Assembly (NCBI GenBank): GCA_020720525.1
Contig: DYON01000056.1
Location: 1-12,265 of the forward strand
From: Acetofilamentum sp.
Lineage (GTDB): Bacteria > Bacteroidota > Bacteroidia > Bacteroidales > DTU049
Direction of reading: 5' to 3'
Length of the DNA: 12,265 nt
Shown: piece by piece, positions 1 to 7,222 of the stretch
Layout: each line of letters begins with the position of its first letter
Position numbering within the stretch: the stretch's first letter is position 1
The notes under the pieces: generated by a model
The model's database searches: none
What the model saw: only the letters and a program-made list of their open reading frames with translations
Told to the model about the DNA's origin: nothing
Translations under genes and position numbers: made by a program

Positions 1-51
1 TTTAAGGCATTAACAAATCTGGCTGATCAAAAACTTATTCCTGCTGAGTAG
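1..51 (+). CDS. 3' end of an upstream gene (partial)
   Basis: Frame 1 is open from the window edge for 16 codons and ends in TAG, followed at once by an in-frame TAA. The visible residues end in LADQKLIPAE, which would suit the end of a helical or winged-helix protein, but this is far too little to name a family. It could also be a chance open frame. The following TTG-start frame (73-282) lies in the same phase, so the two may be pieces of one decayed gene. Confidence 0.35.
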   Translation, partial: FKALTNLADQKLIPAE

Positions 52-72
52 TAACGAATTTTAACTTGCTCA

Positions 73-282
73 TTGATTGAAAAATTAATTCAAAAAAAAG
101 AAATTGAAGATATTGATCTAACGCTCTTTGAGACCGATTCAAACGTTGCGAAGATTACTGAACAAGTAATTGAGTTTTTAAGTTCTTGGTTAAAAGATAG
201 AGGTATTCGTTTAAAGTATGAAATCAAACAAACCTTAATTCATCACCCCATTATTCAATACCGACAGAATTCTAAGAGCTAA
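73..282 (+). CDS. doubtful small hypothetical protein, TTG start
   Basis: This frame encodes 69 residues from a TTG codon; there is no ATG or GTG alternative nearby. The product is charged and helix-prone, with an acidic N-terminal half (EIEDIDLTLFETDSN) and a basic C-terminal end. It has no signal peptide, membrane segment or recognisable motif. No -7 promoter box is evident just upstream. The frame is in phase with the fragment ending at position 51, separated only by a TAG-TAA pair and six codons, so it may be the remnant 3' part of a broken gene rather than an independent one. I do not recognise it. Confidence 0.25.
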   Translation: MIEKLIQKKEIEDIDLTLFETDSNVAKITEQVIEFLSSWLKDRGIRLKYEIKQTLIHHPIIQYRQNSKS

Positions 283-356
283 AATACAAACCTCATAGTT
301 ATTGAATCTCAACCAAGTTCATGATTAATTTACACAAGCGCAAAAAGATTTTTCCG

Positions 357-364
357 TATTTTTG
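357..364 (+). promoter_or_regulatory. -7 promoter element for the PPDK gene
   Basis: TATTTTTG matches the Bacteroidota sigma-ABfr -7 consensus TAnnTTTG exactly and lies 38 bases before the ATG at 403. That implies a leader of about 30 nt. No good TTTG -33 element is visible; TTTA at 329-332 is the nearest match and sits slightly too far upstream. The leader has no Shine-Dalgarno sequence, as expected in this phylum. Confidence 0.6.
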
Positions 365-402
365 CACTTCGATAAAATTTCAACAATAAAATTAAACTCA
401 AA

Positions 403-3195
403 ATGGCAGCTATTAAACGTGTTTATACTTTTGGCAACAAAAAAGCCGAAGGAAAAGCCGACATGAAAAATCTGTTGGGTGGCAAAGGTGCCAACCTGGC
501 CGAAATGAATCTCATTGGTGTTCCGGTTCCTGCCGGATTTACTATTCCTACCGAAGTTTGCACCGAATACAACAAACTCGGTCGCGAAAAAGTGATTAAA
601 CTGCTCGAAAAAGAAGTTCAGGGCGGAATCAAATATCTTGAAAAAATCATGGGCGCCAAATTTGGCGACGAAAAAAATCCGTTGTTGGTTTCTGTACGCT
701 CGGGTGCTCGTGCTTCGATGCCCGGAATGATGGACACCATCCTCAACCTTGGTCTTAGCGACGATGCAGTGAAAAGCATTGCAAAAAAATCGGGCAACGA
801 GCGTTTTGCATGGGATTCGTACCGTCGTTTCGTTCAGATGTATGGCGATGTTGTAATGGGAATGAAACCCGCTTCGAAAGAAGACATCGACCCATTTGAG
901 GAGATTATCGAAAAAATCAAAGAAGAAAAAGGCGTCGAACTCGACAACGACCTTACTGTAGCCGACCTCAAAGAAATGGTAAAACGTTTTAAAGTTGCAG
1001 TAAAAAAAGTGACCAAAAAAGATTTCCCAACCAATCCATGGGAACAACTCTGGGGAGCTGTTATTGCCGTATTTGATAGCTGGAACAACGAACGTGCCGA
1101 CCTCTACCGCCGTTTGAACAATATTCCAGTAGAGTGGGGAACAGCTGTAAACGTTCAAGCCATGGTATTTGGAAACATGGGAAAAACTTCGGCCACTGGA
1201 GTTGCTTTTACCCGCGATGCAGGTACAGGCGAAAACCTATTCAATGGCGAATATCTCATCGACGCTCAAGGCGAAGATGTGGTTGCTGGTATCCGCACAC
1301 CCCAGCAAATTACCAAAGAAGGTTCGCAACGTTGGGCCAAATTGGCTGGTGTATCCGAAAAAGAACGCGCAGCCAAATTCCCATCGCTCGAAGAAGCCAT
1401 GCCAAAGCTTTACAAAGAGCTTTTTGCCATTCAGAATAAGCTCGAAAAGCATTACAAAGACATGCAAGACATCGAGTTCACCATTCAGGAAGGCAAATTG
1501 TGGATGCTTCAAACCCGCAATGGAAAACGCACAGGTGCAGCCATGGTGAAAATAGCCATGGATATGTTCACCGAGAAGCTGATTGACGAAAAAACAGCCG
1601 TTTTGCGTGTTGAACCCAATAAACTCGACGAACTATTGCATCCTGTTTTCAATACTGATGCTCTCAAAAAAGCAAAATCGATATCGAAAGGTTTGCCAGC
1701 ATCGCCAGGTGCAGCCACTGGACAAATTGTTTTTCATGCCGACGAAGCCGAAGAATGGGCAGCCAAAGGCAAAAAAGTGATTTTGGTTCGCATCGAAACC
1801 TCGCCTGAAGACCTTAAAGGGATGAACGTAGCCGAAGGTATTCTCACCGCACGTGGTGGAATGACCAGTCATGCAGCTGTTGTTGCCCGCGGAATGGGAA
1901 AATGCTGTGTTTCGGGTGCAGGAAGTTTGCAAATCGATTACAAAAAGCGCGTTGTTGTTGCTGGTGGAAAAACCTACAACGAAGGCGATTTCATTTCGCT
2001 CAATGGTTCAACTGGCGAAGTTTATGATGGCAAAATTGAAACCAGCGAAGCAACACTCAGTGGCGATTTTGAAAAATTGATGAAATTGGCCGACAAAAAT
2101 GCACGCATGGCCGTTCGCACCAATGCCGATACACCACACGATTCGAAAGTTGCACGCGAATTTGGTGCACAGGGAATTGGTCTTTGCCGCACCGAGCACA
2201 TGTTCTTCGAAGGCGATCGCATCATAGCTATGCGCGAAATGATTCTTGCCGACGATGAAGTTGGACGTCGCAAAGCTTTGGGAAAATTGTTGCCAATTCA
2301 ACGGGCCGATTTTGAAGGAATTTTTGCAGCCATGCACGATCTACCTGTTACCGTTCGTTTGCTCGATCCACCTTTGCACGAATTTGTTCCTCACGAAGAA
2401 AAAGGACAAAAAGAAATGTCCAAGGAAATGAATCTTTCTCTTGACACTATAAAAAATAGAATTGAAGCACTTGCCGAATTCAATCCAATGCTCGGACATC
2501 GTGGATGTCGCTTAGGCAACACTTATCCCGAAATTTCGGAAATGCAGGCACGCGCCATCATCGAAGCAGCTTTGAATCTGAAGAAAAAGAAAATCAAAGC
2601 TATACCTGAAATTATGATTCCGCTCACTGGAACATTGAAGGAACTTCAAATGCAAGTTGACTTGGTTCGCAACACCGCCAATCAGGTTTTTGCTGAGCGC
2701 AAAGACAAAATCGATTATTTGGTTGGAACCATGATTGAAGTTCCACGTGCAGCAGTTACTGCCGACGAAATTGCAAAAAGCGCCGAATTTTTCAGCTTTG
2801 GAACCAACGACCTTACTCAAATGACTTTTGGTTATAGTCGCGACGATGCAGGTAAATTCCTTCCCGTTTATTTACAGAAAGGCATTTTGAAATACGATCC
2901 ATTCCAGGTACTCGACCAAGAAGGAGTAGGACAACTTGTTCGTATGGGAACCGAAAAAGGCCGCAAGACCAATCCAAAACTCAAAGTTGGTATTTGTGGT
3001 GAGCATGGTGGAGAACCCAGCTCGGTTGAATTCTGCCACAGCGTAGGTATGAATTATGTGAGCTGCTCACCATTCCGCGTTCCAATTGCTCGTCTTGCTG
3101 CTGCTCAGTCCAATATTAAAGATTCGGCTTCGGCGAAAAAAACTGCTACTAAAGCTGTTTCAGCTAAGAAAAAGGGTACATCTAAAAAGAAATAA
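403..3195 (+). CDS. ppdK: pyruvate, phosphate dikinase (PPDK)
   Basis: This cytoplasmic enzyme interconverts pyruvate + ATP + Pi with phosphoenolpyruvate + AMP + PPi (EC 2.7.9.1), linking glycolysis and gluconeogenesis. The 930 residues show the full family order. An N-terminal ATP-grasp region has LLGGKGANLAEM near residues 24-35, RSGARASMPGMM at 99-110 and a QTRNG element at 370-374. The swivelling phosphohistidine domain has GGMTSHAAVVARG with catalytic His490. The C-terminal PEP/pyruvate TIM barrel has Arg596 in CRTEHMF, SFGTNDLTQM, and GICGEHGGEPSS with the proton-donor Cys865. These residues sit about 35 positions later than in the well-studied Clostridium symbiosum enzyme. The protein exceeds the usual ~875 residues partly because of a lysine-rich tail (904-930). 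The ATG is supported by the upstream -7 box and the normal family N-terminus. It is monocistronic, ending at a strong terminator. Confidence 0.98.
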   Translation: MAAIKRVYTFGNKKAEGKADMKNLLGGKGANLAEMNLIGVPVPAGFTIPTEVCTEYNKLGREKVIKLLEKEVQGGIKYLEKIMGAKFGDEKNPLLVSVRSGARASMPGMMDTILNLGLSDDAVKSIAKKSGNERFAWDSYRRFVQMYGDVVMGMKPASKEDIDPFEEIIEKIKEEKGVELDNDLTVADLKEMVKRFKVAVKKVTKKDFPTNPWEQLWGAVIAVFDSWNNERADLYRRLNNIPVEWGTAVNVQAMVFGNMGKTSATGVAFTRDAGTGENLFNGEYLIDAQGEDVVAGIRTPQQITKEGSQRWAKLAGVSEKERAAKFPSLEEAMPKLYKELFAIQNKLEKHYKDMQDIEFTIQEGKLWMLQTRNGKRTGAAMVKIAMDMFTEKLIDEKTAVLRVEPNKLDELLHPVFNTDALKKAKSISKGLPASPGAATGQIVFHADEAEEWAAKGKKVILVRIETSPEDLKGMNVAEGILTARGGMTSHAAVVARGMGKCCVSGAGSLQIDYKKRVVVAGGKTYNEGDFISLNGSTGEVYDGKIETSEATLSGDFEKLMKLADKNARMAVRTNADTPHDSKVAREFGAQGIGLCRTEHMFFEGDRIIAMREMILADDEVGRRKALGKLLPIQRADFEGIFAAMHDLPVTVRLLDPPLHEFVPHEEKGQKEMSKEMNLSLDTIKNRIEALAEFNPMLGHRGCRLGNTYPEISEMQARAIIEAALNLKKKKIKAIPEIMIPLTGTLKELQMQVDLVRNTANQVFAERKDKIDYLVGTMIEVPRAAVTADEIAKSAEFFSFGTNDLTQMTFGYSRDDAGKFLPVYLQKGILKYDPFQVLDQEGVGQLVRMGTEKGRKTNPKLKVGICGEHGGEPSSVEFCHSVGMNYVSCSPFRVPIARLAAAQSNIKDSASAKKTATKAVSAKKKGTSKKK

Positions 3196-3220
3196 GCTAT
3201 TTAAGCGCAAATTCAATAAT

Positions 3221-3255
3221 CCTGTGCGTTGCATTTGTTGCGCACAGGTTTTTTT
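3221..3255 (+). terminator. intrinsic terminator after PPDK
   Basis: A perfect 8-bp G+C-rich stem (CCTGTGCG at 3221-3228 and CGCACAGG at 3241-3248) with a 12-nt loop is followed directly by seven T residues (3249-3255). This is a textbook rho-independent terminator, 25 bases after the PPDK stop, and it separates PPDK from the next same-strand gene. Confidence 0.9.
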
Positions 3256-3279
3256 AATCTGTTTTTTATCGTTTGTTCT

Positions 3280-5022
3280 ATGAGAGGCTTTTTCGTATTC
3301 GTTTTTCTGATTTGTGTTTCAATCGTTTTTTCTCAGAAGCGAAGTGATTCTTTGTTGCGTGAATTGAAAAATGCAGAAACAGTTGCGGAAAAAACCGACC
3401 TATATTATTTACTAGGTACCGAGATGATGGGGCAGGAGCCAGAAAAGTCGTTACAATATTTGAAACAAGGATTGTTGTTGGCTACCGAATCGGGCGATAT
3501 AGTTCGTCAGTCGCGTGGATACAGTGGTTTGGGGTCGCTAAGGTACATGCAATCCGATTTTCCAATTGCCATTTTGCTGTTTCAAAAATCGCTTACTCTG
3601 GCTTTTGCGGCAGGCGACATGATTCAAGTTGCCCGTCAATACAGCAACATAGGAACTATTTACGACATCAGCGGTCGATATCCCGAAGCAGCACAAAACT
3701 ATTTTAAATCTTTACGTGTTTTTGAATACAAAAACGATAGTGCTGGTCGCGCCTTTGTGCTCAACAATTTGGGAATTGTTTTTATCGAAATTGGTCAGCC
3801 AAATCAGGCTTTGGATTTCTATAAACAGGCTTTGAAAATTAAAAGCAGTTTGTGCGACACGCTTGGGATGGCCTCAACGCTCAACAATATTGGAACGGTT
3901 TACCAATCGAATTTGAACGATTTAAACAATGCAGCATTGTTTTACAGCAAAGCGCTTATTTTGTATGAAAAGAAAGATAATTTGTATGGAGTTGCATTTG
4001 CAACCCACAATTTGGGAAAAGTGAAGTCCGACCTGGGTTTGCACAACGAAGCCATTCCTTTTTTCGAGAAAGCTATCGAATTGCGTATTGAATTGGGCGA
4101 CCTCACTGGCGAAATGCAAAGTCGTCAATTGCTTGCTCGTCAGCTTCTATCCGTTGGTAAAGTTGACCAAGCATATACTTTTGCTGAGCCGTGTTTGAAA
4201 CAGCAAAATACACTCAAAACGCCCAAAGAACGCGCCGATTTGCTCGAAACACTTTCCTTAATAAGCGCAGCCCTAAGCGATTACAAAAATGCATATTGGT
4301 ATGAGAGGGAACTATCCATTTTGCGCGATTCGTTGCTCGGCATCGAAAATAGCTCGAAAATACATGAACTCAATATTCAATATGAGACAGAATCAAAAGA
4401 GCGAAAAATAGTCGAACTCAATTTGGCTAAGCAAAGCGAACAACAAAAAAGATACTATTTGAGTCTTTTGCTTCTGGCCCTCATTGCAATAATAATTGTT
4501 TCGTTATTGTTTTTTAGACAACGCCAGAAAGCGTTAAAAGAAAAAAACCAGCGTTTAAAATCCGAAATGGAGTTTGCAATGGTGGAAACAAAACGACGCG
4601 AATTGGAGCTGCGTGAACTCACCCAAAATATGCTACTTCAAACCCAGTTGCTAAGTAATTTGCAAGAAGCTGTTGGTAATTTGAATATAGAAAATGAAAA
4701 GCTAAAAGCTGATATGCAGCCTGTGAGCGAAATGGTTGCGCAATCGCTGCTCAACGAAAAAGGCTGGGAAGCTTTTCAGATGCGTTTTGAGCAAACATAT
4801 CCAGGCTTTTTGCAAAGTTTGAAAGCAAATTTTCCTGATATATCCTATGTCGATCAGCGACTATGCGCATTGCTTAAACTAAATCTTTCAACCAAAGAAA
4901 TTTCAAATTTGCAAGGAATTAGTGTTGAATCGGTTAATAAGCAGCGCAATCGTTTAAGGAAAAAGCTCAACATGGATGCAGGAAGCGATTTTCTTGTGTT
5001 TTTTAACGAAATAATGTTATGA
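3280..5022 (+). CDS. TPR-repeat, membrane-anchored regulator with C-terminal LuxR-like HTH
   Basis: A likely one-protein sensor-regulator of 580 residues. A signal peptide or signal anchor spans residues 1-19 (MRGFFVFVFLICVSIVFSQ). About seven tetratricopeptide repeats fill residues ~35-350, with helix pairs such as LNNLGIVFIEIGQPNQALDF and LNNIGTVYQSN. One membrane helix lies at ~392-412, a charged coiled coil at ~413-480, and a C-terminal domain at ~495-580. That domain has the Bacteroidota pattern of a W/F-rich lead-in, then LCALLKLNLSTKEIS and SVNKQRNRLRKKLN, typical of a LuxR/GerE-type DNA-binding helix-turn-helix. The inferred topology is TPRs in the periplasm and HTH in the cytoplasm; the ligand and target genes are unknown. 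I chose the ATG at 3280 because the in-frame TTG at 3229 lies inside the preceding terminator and would delay the signal peptide. The stop overlaps the next start (ATGA). Confidence 0.88.
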   Translation: MRGFFVFVFLICVSIVFSQKRSDSLLRELKNAETVAEKTDLYYLLGTEMMGQEPEKSLQYLKQGLLLATESGDIVRQSRGYSGLGSLRYMQSDFPIAILLFQKSLTLAFAAGDMIQVARQYSNIGTIYDISGRYPEAAQNYFKSLRVFEYKNDSAGRAFVLNNLGIVFIEIGQPNQALDFYKQALKIKSSLCDTLGMASTLNNIGTVYQSNLNDLNNAALFYSKALILYEKKDNLYGVAFATHNLGKVKSDLGLHNEAIPFFEKAIELRIELGDLTGEMQSRQLLARQLLSVGKVDQAYTFAEPCLKQQNTLKTPKERADLLETLSLISAALSDYKNAYWYERELSILRDSLLGIENSSKIHELNIQYETESKERKIVELNLAKQSEQQKRYYLSLLLLALIAIIIVSLLFFRQRQKALKEKNQRLKSEMEFAMVETKRRELELRELTQNMLLQTQLLSNLQEAVGNLNIENEKLKADMQPVSEMVAQSLLNEKGWEAFQMRFEQTYPGFLQSLKANFPDISYVDQRLCALLKLNLSTKEISNLQGISVESVNKQRNRLRKKLNMDAGSDFLVFFNEIML

Positions 5023-5438
5023 CAGCACAGTTCTCGGAAAAAATAATCTTTCAAGGCAACGAGTATTTTTTGCTTTCAACACCTTTGGAAAACTATTTGA
5101 TGGCGATGGATAATCCACCTGTTTTTGATAGTGAAATTTCGGCTTGTTGGCGAGGATATATTGCAACATGGGAGATTGAAAGCGATAGGTTGTATCTTTC
5201 AAAACTGGAAATACTTGATAAGTCGTTCACCCAAAATCCAATGGAGTTTTTGTTTGGTGAAACTGGAAAAATTCTTGCAGATTGGTTTTCGGGCGACTTG
5301 CGAATTGCAATGGGCGAGATGGCTCAATATGTTCACATGGGATTTGAATCTACTTATGCAAAGGAAATGTTTCTAATGATCAAGAAAGGCTATGTGATTG
5401 ATGTTCGGTTTGTTGAGCACGAAATTGTAGAGGAATAG
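5019..5438 (+). CDS. conserved hypothetical protein coupled to the TPR/HTH regulator
   Basis: A 139-residue soluble protein with no signal peptide or membrane segment. Its ATG overlaps the stop of the upstream regulator in an ATGA tetranucleotide, so it is almost certainly translationally coupled and co-transcribed. Distinct blocks look conserved: WRGYIATWEI then LYL at ~44-60, FGETGKILADWFSGDLRI at ~79-96, and YVHMGFES at ~104-111. I recall similar WRGY...WFSG...YVHMG proteins in many bacteria annotated as hypothetical, but I cannot give a family name or activity. The coupling suggests a function linked to the sensor, such as a modulator or target, which is inference only. The stop lies 3 bases from the stop of the convergent transposase-like gene. 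Confidence 0.85.
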   Translation: MTAQFSEKIIFQGNEYFLLSTPLENYLMAMDNPPVFDSEISACWRGYIATWEIESDRLYLSKLEILDKSFTQNPMEFLFGETGKILADWFSGDLRIAMGEMAQYVHMGFESTYAKEMFLMIKKGYVIDVRFVEHEIVEE

Positions 5439-5441
5439 TAT

Positions 5442-6464
5442 TTATACTTTTAATTTATTAGCAAATTTCCATTGTCTATGAGAAGTTTGTACAAAATCTT
5501 CATCTGAATATTTTACAGCGAATTGTTTGTATATCGCTTCAATGTTGACATAAGAATACCAAGCCGAATTATGATTTTCGATTTCTTTTTTAAGCTGCTT
5601 AACAGATTGTTCTGATAGAAGATTGTAGGTTATTACTGCCCAGCGCGAGTAATGATCTAAGTATTTCGTTGACACACCCCTTGTTTGCTGAATAATAAGC
5701 AGCTTAAGTTTTTCGTTGAGCTCTTTTGCCTTTTTATCGTCAAGCTCATGTGGATTGTTGCGCTCCGAAAAGGTTGTTATTGCAAGCTTTTTGGTTTTGG
5801 CAAACTCGTGAATACCTTTGCTGTATGGACTTACAATCACATGGTCTTGATCGATTCGCTTGGCAAGGTGTTGTTCGATGTCGCTCACTTTTAATTTGCC
5901 GATTCTTGCAATGTTGATACCTGCATTGTTGTTGTAATCGGCTGTGATTAACAATTGCACAGGAGTCGAAGTTCTTTCTGGAGCATTTTCAGACGATTTA
6001 GACAGCCTAGCTCCTTTTCGACTGAATCGGTATGCGCTGTTGCGAAGCTCTATAAGTCCTTTGAACTGTTTAGGTGAGCAATTTAGAGCTGCTAGTATTT
6101 TGTGTCGCCAGTCGAATGCGGTGAGTACACTGATTTTGTACTTTAGGCACATTTGTTTGAGCGGCTTGTGTCCGTTGGTGAGCATATCTTGCATGTATAA
6201 ATCGAACTTTTGCCGATGGTGAATCCAGTAAAAGCTGGTTCCAGTACGAGCAGAGTACGATTTTTTGCAGCTGGTGCAGCGATAGTGGTTAATACCATTA
6301 CGGAAACCAACAGAATGTACATGAGTTTGGTTGCAAAAAGGGCATGCGGGGCGGTTGGAAAAGACCAATGCTTTTTCTTTTTTGCACATAGCTTTGTGTT
6401 CGGCCTGGAGTTGGTCGAGATGAGCAATGCGTTGAGAAGGAGAGAGGGTGGTGAAGGGATTCAT
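5442..6464 (-). CDS. IS1595-type transposase-like protein, probably catalytically inactive
   Basis: An intact 340-residue protein. It has an N-terminal zinc ribbon (Cys41/Cys44 in CPFC, Cys63/Cys66 in CTSC) followed by SARTGTSFYWIH. A helix-turn-helix-like segment ends in TAFDWRHKIL (~115-124). A DDE-type core keeps scaffold motifs RFSRKGARL (~146-154), EFAKTKKL (220-227) and GVSTKYLDHYSRW (263-275). In active relatives as I recall them, the first catalytic Asp lies in E-[IL]-D-E-T before this S-x-K-G element; here it reads ELRNS (139-143). The second lies in a T-D-x-x-x-x-[YF] element; here it reads VSPYSKGI (211-218). A ~58-residue C-terminal extension follows. No terminal inverted repeats were found, and the 3' end lies 3 bases from the neighbouring stop, so this is not an intact IS. 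I preferred the ATG at 6464 to a TTG 11 codons upstream because a -7 box lies between. It may be a domesticated DNA-binding protein or a decayed transposase. Confidence 0.8.
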   Translation of the reverse strand: MNPFTTLSPSQRIAHLDQLQAEHKAMCKKEKALVFSNRPACPFCNQTHVHSVGFRNGINHYRCTSCKKSYSARTGTSFYWIHHRQKFDLYMQDMLTNGHKPLKQMCLKYKISVLTAFDWRHKILAALNCSPKQFKGLIELRNSAYRFSRKGARLSKSSENAPERTSTPVQLLITADYNNNAGINIARIGKLKVSDIEQHLAKRIDQDHVIVSPYSKGIHEFAKTKKLAITTFSERNNPHELDDKKAKELNEKLKLLIIQQTRGVSTKYLDHYSRWAVITYNLLSEQSVKQLKKEIENHNSAWYSYVNIEAIYKQFAVKYSDEDFVQTSHRQWKFANKLKV

Positions 6465-6469
6465 GGGGG

Positions 6470-6477
6470 CAAAGATA
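6470..6477 (-). promoter_or_regulatory. -7 promoter element of the transposase-like gene
   Basis: On the minus strand, TATCTTTG (6477 to 6470) matches TAnnTTTG exactly and is only five C residues from the ATG at 6464. Transcription would be expected to start a few bases downstream of the box, at or next to the start codon, implying a leaderless or near-leaderless message. It overlaps the left arm of the inverted repeat at 6474-6495. Confidence 0.5.
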
Positions 6478-6495
6478 TTATATATTTGTAATATC
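6474..6495. repeat. inverted repeat overlapping the transposase-like gene promoter
   Basis: Perfect 7-bp arms GATATTA (6474-6480) and TAATATC (6489-6495) flank an 8-bp spacer. One arm overlaps the minus-strand -7 box, so a dimeric protein bound here would be placed to block transcription. It is A+T-rich, so a chance origin is possible. Confidence 0.4.
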
Positions 6496-6497
6496 AA

Positions 6498-6519
6498 GTA
6501 AAAAAAATTTTTTTTTTAC
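6498..6519. repeat. A-tract/T-tract palindrome in the divergent intergenic region
   Basis: GT, eight A, ten T, then AC form a near-symmetrical 22-bp palindrome directly upstream of the transposase-like promoter. Such tracts are stiff and can act as UP-element-like or nucleoid-protein sites. The rest of the divergent gap (6520-6640) is plain A+T-rich sequence with no gene or structured RNA that I can support. Confidence 0.35.
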
Positions 6520-6646
6520 GATTAATTTGAAAGATATATGAATTTCACCCCTTTTTGATATTCATCATGCAATTGCTCTTCTCTTCTCTAAATAAAATAT
6601 TTTACGCATTTAAGTTATTCTAAATCAATTAATTATATTGCGGTCA

Positions 6647-6690
6647 TACTTTTGTCATATCAAATTATTTGAATATGTATTGTACTTTTG
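6647..6690 (+). promoter_or_regulatory. tandem -7 promoter elements for the 6744 operon
   Basis: Two identical copies of TACTTTTG, both matching TAnnTTTG, lie at 6647-6654 and 6683-6690, 36 bp apart. The downstream copy would give a leader of about 45-50 nt for the ATG at 6744. A short stem (CTCTC...GAGAG) lies in that leader. No well-spaced TTTG -33 element accompanies either copy. Confidence 0.45.
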
Positions 6691-6743
6691 CAAATGAAAT
6701 AATTATCTCTCCTTTTTGGGATGAGAGCAATACTTAAAATTAT

Positions 6744-7205
6744 ATGAAAAAGACTCTTTTTGTTGTTGCTGCAGCTTTTTTAAGCCTTTTTATGAAAGCT
6801 CAAGACGATGTTCCTCTTTCCGTTACAATAACTTTTGAAAAGTTCGATGAAGTTATCAAGGGGCTTGAAGTTGAAGGCTATAATTGTCTTCTTACAGCGA
6901 ACGATCCTTCGATTTTTTCGGCTATGTTTACTGTAAATCAGCTAAATGGTGCCTTAGGTATCTATAATTTGAATTTCTACGAAATGGCTTCTTCTAGCAG
7001 TGAGAATTTTGTTCCTGTGAAAGAATATGAAATTAATGGTCACAAGGCATATCTTGGAACAAATAAAAGTGTTGAAAACGACGAAACACCAATGAATGTG
7101 CTTATTGTTTTGTATCCTCAGCAAAAAATGACCATATTATTCGCTGCTGAAACAGCGATTCCTATTAGCACTTTGGAGAAAATAGTAACCCAAATTAATT
7201 TCTAA
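6744..7205 (+). CDS. exported hypothetical protein, 153 residues
   Basis: A clear Sec signal peptide (MKKTLFVVAAAFLSLFMKAQ, residues 1-20) has no lipobox cysteine at the cleavage point, so the product is probably periplasmic or secreted. The mature part (~133 residues) is mixed alpha/beta with the segments ITFEKFDEVIKGLEVEG, EYEINGHKAYLG and NVLIVLYPQQKMTILFAAET, ending in a helix STLEKIVTQINF. The layout resembles small envelope proteins of an unknown family; I do not recognise it. It lies 17 bases before the T9SS propeller gene on the same strand, so the two are probably co-transcribed from the promoter near 6683. Confidence 0.82.
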   Translation: MKKTLFVVAAAFLSLFMKAQDDVPLSVTITFEKFDEVIKGLEVEGYNCLLTANDPSIFSAMFTVNQLNGALGIYNLNFYEMASSSSENFVPVKEYEINGHKAYLGTNKSVENDETPMNVLIVLYPQQKMTILFAAETAIPISTLEKIVTQINF

Positions 7206-7222
7206 TCTAAAAACAAAAAAAA

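Noticed and set aside
325..1158. A 277-codon open frame antisense to the start of PPDK
   Set aside because: It lies wholly opposite a certain gene, is unusually rich in Phe, His and Asn from reverse-complemented codons, and has no promoter or domain. Several similar antisense frames across 834-2820 are rejected for the same reason.
3229..3279. Upstream TTG start for the TPR/HTH regulator
   Set aside because: The TTG lies within the loop of the PPDK terminator; the ATG at 3280 begins a normal signal peptide.
5944..6491. Plus-strand open frames opposite the transposase-like gene
   Set aside because: These are short reverse-complement shadows without promoter, domain or plausible composition.
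5439..6743. A complete, mobile IS1595-type element
   Set aside because: No terminal inverted repeats or target duplication could be found, and there is no room for an end on the 5439 side, where two stop codons are 3 bases apart.
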